Below are positions 15,519 to 19,975 of a stretch of 19,975 nt of DNA, piece by piece. The notes under the pieces were generated by a model. It saw only the letters and a list, made by a program, of their open reading frames with translations. It had not been told where the DNA came from and ran no database searches. This stretch comes from Acidobacteriota bacterium (GTDB lineage: Bacteria > Acidobacteriota > Vicinamibacteria > Vicinamibacterales > UBA2999). A program made the translations under genes and the position numbers. Every line of letters starts with the position of its first letter. Position 1 is the stretch's first letter. The stretch covers positions 1 to 19,975 of the forward strand of contig CANJYC010000007.1 in the NCBI GenBank assembly GCA_947478985.1. The letters are read 5' to 3'.

Positions 15519-16209
15519 CCGCTCCCTGCGCGAGGTAAAACGACAGGCTCTCGAGCGACACGGTGAGATCGACGCCCTTCAGCTTCACCTCGGCTGGCAC
15601 CTTCAGCGCACCGGGCGAAAAGTTCAGAATGGCCTTAATCCCTGCTGCGACGACCTGGTCCACCACGGCCTGCGCGTGAGGCGCCGGGACGGCAATGACC
15701 GCAATGTCGAGGCGATCGCGCTTCGCGACTTTCTTGAGCGCCTTGATGTCATGGATGGGCACGCCACCTCGCGACACGTGACCGATCTTCCCGTCGGCCG
15801 CGTCAAACATCGCCGCGATCTCGAACCCCTCCTGGCGGAAACCGGGATAATCGGCCAGCGCCAGCCCGAGATTGCCCGCACCCATGATGGCGACGCGCAG
15901 CCGACGGTCGAGCCCGAGAATCTGGCGCAGATGCTGCCGCAGGTCCGTCACGTAGTAGCCAACCCCCCGCACGCCGAACTCGCCAAAATACGCGAGATCC
16001 TTTCGAATCTGAGCGGCGTTCAGGTGAAACTGCTCGGCGAGCGCCCGCGACGAGATCGTGTGGACGCCGTCAGCATCTAGCCTGTTGAGGCAACGGAGGT
16101 ACACCGACAGACGATTGGTCGTGAGCTCGGACACCTGCTCAGGTGTCTGGCGCCGCTTGTTCGGCCGGTTCACAAGCGTCAATGCTACCACCCCTCGCCG
16201 CGGCCTCAT
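15508..16209 (-). CDS. rex: Redox-sensing transcriptional repressor Rex
   Basis: From ATG 16209 the protein has 233 residues. An N-terminal winged helix (about 30-87) has TNRLSVYLRCLNRL, ISSRALAEQFHLNAAQIRKDLAYFGEFGVRGVGY. The Rossmann domain follows with GAGNLG (110-115), which binds NAD(H), and the domain-swapping C-terminal helix ends in SLSFYLAQ. Rex dimers repress respiratory and fermentative genes and leave DNA when NADH is high. The frame stays open upstream to 16353, but that part reads as Arg/Gly/Pro noise and overlaps the divergent gene. GTG 16173 (221 residues) is nearer to the usual Rex length and is a real alternative. Co-transcribed with moaC. Confidence 0.94.
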   Translation of the reverse strand: MRPRRGVVALTLVNRPNKRRQTPEQVSELTTNRLSVYLRCLNRLDADGVHTISSRALAEQFHLNAAQIRKDLAYFGEFGVRGVGYYVTDLRQHLRQILGLDRRLRVAIMGAGNLGLALADYPGFRQEGFEIAAMFDAADGKIGHVSRGGVPIHDIKALKKVAKRDRLDIAVIAVPAPHAQAVVDQVVAAGIKAILNFSPGALKVPAEVKLKGVDLTVSLESLSFYLAQGADAV

Positions 16210-16289
16210 CGGCACGGATGACTTGGACCTCGTCACGTGGCGACTCCGCCTCCCCCTGGCTCTCACCGTCTGCGTGGCGAGGGGGAAAG

Positions 16290-16295
16290 TAGAAT
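16290..16295 (+). promoter_or_regulatory. Putative -10 (TAGAAT) six bases ahead of the OB/Ig-like gene
   Basis: TAGAAT lies exactly six bases before GTG 16302. No -35 box is evident at 16-18 bp. It is called mainly because the same spacing recurs at two other genes in this window. Confidence 0.35.
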
Positions 16296-16301
16296 GATCC
16301 C

Positions 16302-17408
16302 GTGCGCCACCTCTCCGCCCTTGTGGCGGTGGTCCTCCTGCTTTCGGTGACACCGACGCCTGCCCTGGCCAGACAGAACTCCCCTGGGCGCAGGCTGACT
16401 ACGGTCGATGCACTTAAACAGTTTCCCGGCTACTTTCACCTCCAGAACGTACTGCTCCGCGGTGAGTTCACGGCCGAAGGCGGACGCGTCACCTTTCGCG
16501 CGGCCGGTCAGGACATGCCTGTGGAACTCGCGGACGGCGCCGCCACGCTAGACGGCCCTGTCGAGATTCGTGCGCAGCTCGTCGACGTCGGAAGGCTCGA
16601 GATCGGCGACCCGCGAGTCCCGTTTTCTGACGGCCGTACACCGGAACGTTGGCCACGCCCCGGTGAGGAACTGGTTCTCCACGTGACAGGGGTCACCGCA
16701 GCCCAACCCGCCACCATGCCGTCAATACGCGCTCTGGCGCTCGAGCCGTGGAGGTTCGACGGCCAGAAGGTCACCATCATCGGCCAGTTCAGGGCCAGGA
16801 ATGTGTTTGGCGATCTGCCGGCTGCGCCAGGGAAAGCGCGCTACGAATTCGTCGTGCGCTCGGCAGACGGCGCGATCTGGGTCACGGGACTACGGCCGAA
16901 GGGCCGCAACTCCGAGCTGGCCATCGACTCACGGGTGGATACCAGCCGATGGGTTCAGATCAGCGGGACCGTCGCCCGCGAACGCGGGCACGTCATGATT
17001 GAGGGCACGATGTTCGCCGACGCTCAGGTGCCCGCCGCGACGGCGTCGGCCGACGAAGACACAGAGCCGCCGGCACCGGTCGCCCCCCTCGAAGTGGTTT
17101 TCAGTTCACCCACGCCGAACGAGAGCGACGTGCCGTCCGGCACGACCGTGCGCGTGCAGTTTTCGCGTGGCGTCAATCCGGCCACTCTTACGGGCAACAT
17201 CCGCGCCTTTTACGCAGGCGCCGCGCCAGATGCCGCGCCGATCCCGATTCTGCAGTCCTACGACGCCGCCAGCCGCGCCATCGTCATCAGATTCCCGCAG
17301 CCGCTGGAACGATTCAGCGCAGTGCGCATCGAGCTGCTCGGTGGGCTCAAGGCGTTTGACGGGGGTGCCTTTGCCCCCTGGACGCTGAGCTTCACGATCG
17401 GCGATTGA
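16302..17408 (+). CDS. Exported protein with OB-like domains and C-terminal SbsA-type Ig-like domain, function unknown
   Basis: The 368-residue protein starts at GTG 16302. A clear signal peptide (LSALVAVVLLLSVTPTPALA, then RQNS) predicts cleavage after about residue 23. Two similar beta-rich segments follow (about 40-105 and about 150-240: VLLRGEFTA... and VTIIGQFRARN...VQISGTVARERGHVMIEG), which look OB-fold-like. An acidic Pro-rich linker leads to a domain (about 260-368) with SSPTPNESDVPSGTTVRVQFSRGVNPATL, the pattern of bacterial Ig-like (Big_5/SbsA) domains. It is probably periplasmic or surface located and non-enzymatic. It diverges from rex over about 90 bp and converges on plsC. No named family recognised. 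Confidence 0.75.
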   Translation: MRHLSALVAVVLLLSVTPTPALARQNSPGRRLTTVDALKQFPGYFHLQNVLLRGEFTAEGGRVTFRAAGQDMPVELADGAATLDGPVEIRAQLVDVGRLEIGDPRVPFSDGRTPERWPRPGEELVLHVTGVTAAQPATMPSIRALALEPWRFDGQKVTIIGQFRARNVFGDLPAAPGKARYEFVVRSADGAIWVTGLRPKGRNSELAIDSRVDTSRWVQISGTVARERGHVMIEGTMFADAQVPAATASADEDTEPPAPVAPLEVVFSSPTPNESDVPSGTTVRVQFSRGVNPATLTGNIRAFYAGAAPDAAPIPILQSYDAASRAIVIRFPQPLERFSAVRIELLGGLKAFDGGAFAPWTLSFTIGD

Positions 17409-17423
17409 GAACCCTCGTGGCCA

Positions 17424-18158
17424 TCAGGTCCACACAGGTCCCTCATCAAGCAGCCGCTGCACTTCCGCGCGAACGCGCCTGATCAGAACATCGCGATCAT
17501 CAACTGTAAGCCCCTCGGTCGGAATTGGCGTGCCAATCCGTACGCTGACATGCACCGGCCGGATGAACGCGCTCCCCGCTCGCATCGCGGCCCTGCCACC
17601 GCGAACGGCGACCGGCACGATCGGGCACTGCGCCTCGATGGCCATCATGAAGCCGCCCTTCTTGAACGGCAGCAGCTCCCCCGTCCGACTGCGTGTCCCT
17701 TCCGGGAAGATGAGGAACGAGTTGCCGGCCCGAATCGATCGCGCGCCTTCTCCAATTGAGGCGAGCGCCTTCTCCCGGTTTCCCCGGTCGACGGCGACGA
17801 AGCCCCCGACATCGAAGACCGTGCCCATCAACGGCACCTTGTGCAGCTCGGCTTTATAGAGGACGTGAAGCTGAGGGTGCAGTCCCATGAACAGCACGGG
17901 CGGATCGACGTTGCTCTCGTGGTTCGAACAGAACACGACTGATCGGTCCGGCACCTGCTCGCGCCCCACAACACGGTAGCGAATGCCCGCGACGGCCAGC
18001 GCAAGGCCGACGCCTCCATGTCCGAGCGCGTACATGCCACGCTTCCAGCGAAACCAGCCTCCGACAATCAGGCTGATCGGGGCGACGATGACGATATAGA
18101 GCACCATCGCGATATAGGTCACGACGGAACGAATGGCGGCGATGGCGTCGGCAGGCAT
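17424..18158 (-). CDS. 1-acyl-sn-glycerol-3-phosphate acyltransferase (PlsC family)
   Basis: From ATG 18158 the protein has 244 residues. An N-terminal membrane helix (about 12-35) is followed by acyltransferase motif I NHESNVD (H80, D85), VDRGNREKA, motif III FPEGTRSR (151-158) and a VPVAVRGG motif IV. These are the PlsC/LPLAT hallmarks; the enzyme acylates lysophosphatidic acid to phosphatidic acid at the inner membrane. The same frame is open to a TTG at 18200, but that would put the strong hairpin at 18170-18195 inside the coding region, so I prefer ATG 18158. It lies downstream of carD on the same strand. A paralogue acting on another lysolipid cannot be excluded. Confidence 0.9.
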   Translation of the reverse strand: MPADAIAAIRSVVTYIAMVLYIVIVAPISLIVGGWFRWKRGMYALGHGGVGLALAVAGIRYRVVGREQVPDRSVVFCSNHESNVDPPVLFMGLHPQLHVLYKAELHKVPLMGTVFDVGGFVAVDRGNREKALASIGEGARSIRAGNSFLIFPEGTRSRTGELLPFKKGGFMMAIEAQCPIVPVAVRGGRAAMRAGSAFIRPVHVSVRIGTPIPTEGLTVDDRDVLIRRVRAEVQRLLDEGPVWT

Positions 18159-18169
18159 GTACAAGAAAT

Positions 18170-18195
18170 CGCCCGGGTGGAGATCCACCCGGGCG
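18170..18195 (-). terminator. 11-bp GC-rich hairpin between carD and plsC
   Basis: CGCCCGGGTGG (18170-18180) and CCACCCGGGCG (18185-18195) form a perfect 11-bp stem around a 4-base loop. On the minus strand it is 35 bp past the carD stop and is followed by ATTTCTTGT, a weak T-rich tail, and then the plsC ATG 11 bases later. It may terminate carD, attenuate read-through into plsC, or cover the plsC start. Confidence 0.65.
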
Positions 18196-18230
18196 GACAA
18201 AGAAGCTAGCTCACCTGAAATGTTTGCCGG

Positions 18231-18833
18231 TTACGACGCGCGGGCAGCGCGACGCGGCGCAGCGGCGACCACCACTGCGGCGGCCTTGATCGGCTTGGAA
18301 ATCTTCGCTCTGGAGGTCTGGCGGGCCACGTTGCGCGCCTTCACCAGGAAGCACTTCTCGAGCGCATGATCCACCTTGGCCTCAACCTCGAGTGCCTTCT
18401 CGCGCATCACTTCGGAAATCTCCGAGATGATCAGCGCCTTCGCGCGATCGAGCATCCGCTTCTCGCGGAACGAGAGGCTCTTCGACTTGCTGAGGAAGGT
18501 CAGGCTCTTGAGGACATCGGCCATGTCGTAGATCGACCCGGTCCGCATCTTGTCGGAATTGTCTTTGAAGCGGCCTTTCCAATTCTGATGGTTGTCGATC
18601 TTGCCGTCGCCCAGGAGGCCGAACAGGCGCTCGACTTCCTCGTCTGTGATCGCCTTGCGAAGTCCGACGCCATCGACATTGGCGACGGGCACCAGCACCG
18701 TCGTGTCATTGGAAACAATTCGAAGATGAAAAAATCCGCAGGTCGTTCCAAGAATGGTTTTTTCTTCGACGCGTTCTACGATGCCGAGCCCGTGGTTCGG
18801 GTAGATGACCTTGTCGCCGACCTGGAATGTCAC
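18231..18833 (-). CDS. CarD/CdnL-family RNA polymerase-binding transcription factor
   Basis: From GTG 18833 the protein has 200 residues; an upstream frame extension to 19004 holds no conserved sequence. The N-terminal RNAP-interacting domain (about 1-65) starts with FQVGDKVIYPNHGLGIVERVEE and includes LVPVANVDGVGLR. The helical C-terminal domain (about 70-165) has NWKGRFKDNSDKM, DVLKSLTFLSKSKSLSFREKRMLDRAK, typical of CarD/CdnL. These proteins bind the RNA polymerase beta lobe and stabilise the open complex. About 35 extra residues at the end are Lys/Arg/Ala/Val rich, which is not usual for the roughly 160-residue family. A good sigma-70-like promoter lies upstream; the Shine-Dalgarno is a weak GGGGG run. 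Confidence 0.93.
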   Translation of the reverse strand: MTFQVGDKVIYPNHGLGIVERVEEKTILGTTCGFFHLRIVSNDTTVLVPVANVDGVGLRKAITDEEVERLFGLLGDGKIDNHQNWKGRFKDNSDKMRTGSIYDMADVLKSLTFLSKSKSLSFREKRMLDRAKALIISEISEVMREKALEVEAKVDHALEKCFLVKARNVARQTSRAKISKPIKAAAVVVAAAPRRAARAS

Positions 18834-18894
18834 ATTTCCCCCGTTGCAGGTAGGTTGTGGTAGGACCGGTCTCGCTGCCGGAAAAGCACTCGTG

Positions 18895-18923
18895 AGTATA
18901 GCGCAGTAACCTTGGTCATTCAA
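18895..18923 (-). promoter_or_regulatory. Sigma-70-like promoter of carD
   Basis: On the minus strand TTGAAT (18923-18918) and TATACT (18900-18895) are separated by exactly 17 bp. Transcription should start near 18888, giving a leader of about 55 bases before GTG 18833. This is the best canonical promoter in the window. Confidence 0.72.
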
Positions 18924-19142
18924 CGAAAATTGGCCGAAAAACGCTCGATTTTGGCAGTTCAGCCCTGTAGATGGCCCATTGGCTGATCGACTTCCCTCGG
19001 CCAAAGCCCTAGCTAAGGACGCGTAACTGTTGCAGCACGAGGACTTGCCGCTCAGTTATGGAATTACAATTTGCGTGGGCGCAGTGTAGAGATTCCCTCA
19101 CTCATCCAGCCAAAGACCTGCCGGACCTTCAGTACCAGCCGC

Positions 19143-19148
19143 TACAAT
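19143..19148 (+). promoter_or_regulatory. Putative -10 (TACAAT) six bases ahead of the methyltransferase gene
   Basis: TACAAT is followed by CCCGGG and then ATG 19155. No convincing -35 box is visible. The spacing matches the other two cases at 10261-10266 and 16290-16295 and suggests a leaderless transcript. Confidence 0.4.
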
Positions 19149-19154
19149 CCCGGG

Positions 19155-19688
19155 ATGCTCACTGCCGCCATCGCACTTTTCGCCCTGGTCAGCGCACAGG
19201 TGCGGATTCCAGATGTCCCGTTTCTCGCCACGCCTGATGATGTCGTCGATCGGATGCTGGACATGGCAAAGGTGGGGCCTGGTGACGTGGTCTACGACCT
19301 CGGATGCGGGGACGGTCGCATCGTGATTGCCGCCGCACGCAAGTTTGGGGCGCGCGGAGTGGGAGTCGACATTAACCCCGTCCGCGTTGCCGAAGCGAAC
19401 GAAAACGCCCGGAAGGCCGGCGTCGAGAATCTTGTGACATTTCGGGTGCAGGACGTCATGGAAACGGACGTGTCCGAAGCCACGGTCGTAACGCTCTACA
19501 TGCTCGCGGAGATCAACGTAAAGCTCCGTCCGAGACTGACGGTACAGCTCCGGCCAGGTGCGCGAATTGTGTCGCATACCTTCGGCATCGGCGATTGGGA
19601 GCCAGAGCAGGTGGTGACCTTCAAGGACAAAATGGGCACCATGCGAACGCTGTATCGCTGGACGGCTGACGGAAAGATTCGACCCTAG
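19155..19688 (+). CDS. Class I SAM-dependent methyltransferase with signal-peptide-like N-terminus
   Basis: From ATG 19155 the protein has 177 residues; an upstream TTG at 19071 adds 28 residues of non-conserved sequence. The first 15 residues (MLTAAIALFALVSAQ) look like a short signal peptide or membrane anchor. The rest is a Rossmann methyltransferase: motif I VYDLGCGDG (46-54), acidic post-I D72 in GVDINP, NLVTFRVQDVME and RLTVQLRPGARIVSHTF. The PDDVVDRMLDMAKVGPGDVVYDLGCGDG entry resembles small bacterial methyltransferases often likened to protein lysine (Dot1-like) enzymes. The substrate is unknown. If truly exported, lack of periplasmic SAM is a puzzle, so a cytoplasm-facing anchor is an alternative. 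The stop interlocks with that of the convergent ATP-grasp gene. Confidence 0.82.
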   Translation: MLTAAIALFALVSAQVRIPDVPFLATPDDVVDRMLDMAKVGPGDVVYDLGCGDGRIVIAAARKFGARGVGVDINPVRVAEANENARKAGVENLVTFRVQDVMETDVSEATVVTLYMLAEINVKLRPRLTVQLRPGARIVSHTFGIGDWEPEQVVTFKDKMGTMRTLYRWTADGKIRP

Positions 19689-19975
19689 CGCGCCGCCCGG
19701 GCCGTCGCCAGTCCGACGAGGTCCTCAATGAGCCGAGTGTATGTTCGGCCGGACTTGCGCGCGGCCATGGCAAACTCGGCCTTCGAGCTCAGCCAGGGAT
19801 TCGGATTCACCTCGATGACGTGCACGCGCCCATCCGGTTGCAGCCGCATGTCCACGCGACCGTAGTCGCGCAATTCCAACGCCGCATAGGCGGCTACAGC
19901 GGTCTTCTGGAGCACCGCCACGGTTTCCTCCGGCAGGTCCGTGGCGATGGCTGACTTCGTGTCGCGGTAGGCCGC
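19685..19975 (-). CDS. ATP-grasp ligase, D-alanine-D-alanine ligase-like, C-terminal part (cut by window end)
   Basis: The frame is open to the last base, so the GTG at 19921 is internal and the N-terminal part is outside the window. The 96 visible residues contain LELRDYGRVDMRLQPDGRVHVIEVNPNPWLS, the ATP-grasp metal-binding region, with D in RVDMR and E/N in IEVNPNP that coordinate Mg-ATP in the D-Ala-D-Ala ligase family. The tail MAARKSGRTYTRLIEDLVGLA is also typical. It may be a true Ddl or one of the Ddl-like peptide ligases; without the rest of the gene I cannot choose. Confidence 0.8.
   Translation of the reverse strand, partial: AAYRDTKSAIATDLPEETVAVLQKTAVAAYAALELRDYGRVDMRLQPDGRVHVIEVNPNPWLSSKAEFAMAARKSGRTYTRLIEDLVGLATARAAR

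Larger units (their letters stand above)
18834..19154. other. 321-bp intergenic region between divergent carD and methyltransferase genes
   Basis: It holds the carD promoter (18895-18923), the TACAAT box directly ahead of the methyltransferase gene (19143-19148), and a second TACAAT at 19065-19070 that could drive the same gene from further up. A weak, bulged GCC-AAAA / TTTTGGC inverted repeat lies at about 18932-18956. No coding potential, tRNA-like fold or repeat array is evident. Confidence 0.5.

Noticed and set aside
16156..16176. CTTGT...ACAAG inverted repeat near the rex start as a Rex operator
   Set aside because: Only five outer bases pair, the element is 19 bp rather than the 18-bp TTGTGAA-N4-TTCACAA pattern, and it falls within the first codons of rex.
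18932..18956. GCCGAAAA...TTTTGGC hairpin upstream of carD
   Set aside because: The stem has a bulge and few GC pairs, and its place upstream of a promoter gives no terminator role; likely chance.
1..19975. tRNA, rRNA, CRISPR, riboswitch or mobile element
   Set aside because: No direct-repeat array, transposase, integrase, conserved RNA core or tRNA-like cloverleaf was seen by eye; coding density leaves little room. A covariance-model scan would be needed to exclude small RNAs.

Overview
The window is a GC-rich (roughly 60-65 %), densely packed bacterial chromosome segment. I see no insertion sequence, integrase, phage gene, CRISPR array, tRNA or rRNA. The gene set (Rex, MoaC, CarD, Lon, a LytS/LytTR pair with signal peptidase I, a fused homocysteine methyltransferase/MTHFR, NuoI, PmtA-type lipid methyltransferase) and the architecture point to a Gram-negative, respiring soil-type bacterium. 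An Acidobacteriota lineage such as Vicinamibacteria is my best guess, by inference only.

Layout. 1-564: 3' part of a rhomboid serine protease (+). 561-3532: two minus-strand genes, a small zinc-ribbon protein and a large exported TPR/gluzincin-like peptidase protein. 3531-5888: Lon protease (+), diverging from the zinc-ribbon gene. 5914-7089: GT-B glycosyltransferase-like protein (+). 7150-10245: a minus-strand run, in transcription order nuoI, homocysteine S-methyltransferase/MTHFR, then PmtA-type methyltransferase with its own promoter-like -10. 10273-15007: a five-gene plus-strand run of LytS-like kinase, LytTR regulator, signal peptidase I, CDF metal exporter and AEC transporter. 15021-16209: rex-moaC (minus, overlapping). 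16302-17408: exported OB/Ig-like protein (+). 17424-18833: plsC and carD (minus; carD upstream, a hairpin between them). 19155-19688: SAM methyltransferase with a signal-like N-terminus (+). 19685-19975: C-terminal part of an ATP-grasp ligase (minus, cut by the window edge).

Themes. Several genes deal with the envelope and proteostasis: rhomboid, Lon, signal peptidase I, the TPR/peptidase protein, PlsC and PmtA for phospholipids, and a LytS-type membrane sensor. Others deal with redox and one-carbon metabolism: Rex, NuoI, MTHFR/homocysteine methyltransferase feeding SAM, and SAM consumers.

I did not find a convincing undescribed multi-gene system; most of the window is ordinary core genome. 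The points worth a second look are a -10-like hexamer exactly 6 bp ahead of three start codons (possible leaderless mRNAs), a probable CTG start overlapping the nuoI stop, interlocked convergent stop codons, two similar GC-rich hairpins between genes, a possibly secreted SAM methyltransferase, a TPR-peptidase-TPR protein, and a CarD with a basic Ala/Lys/Arg tail.
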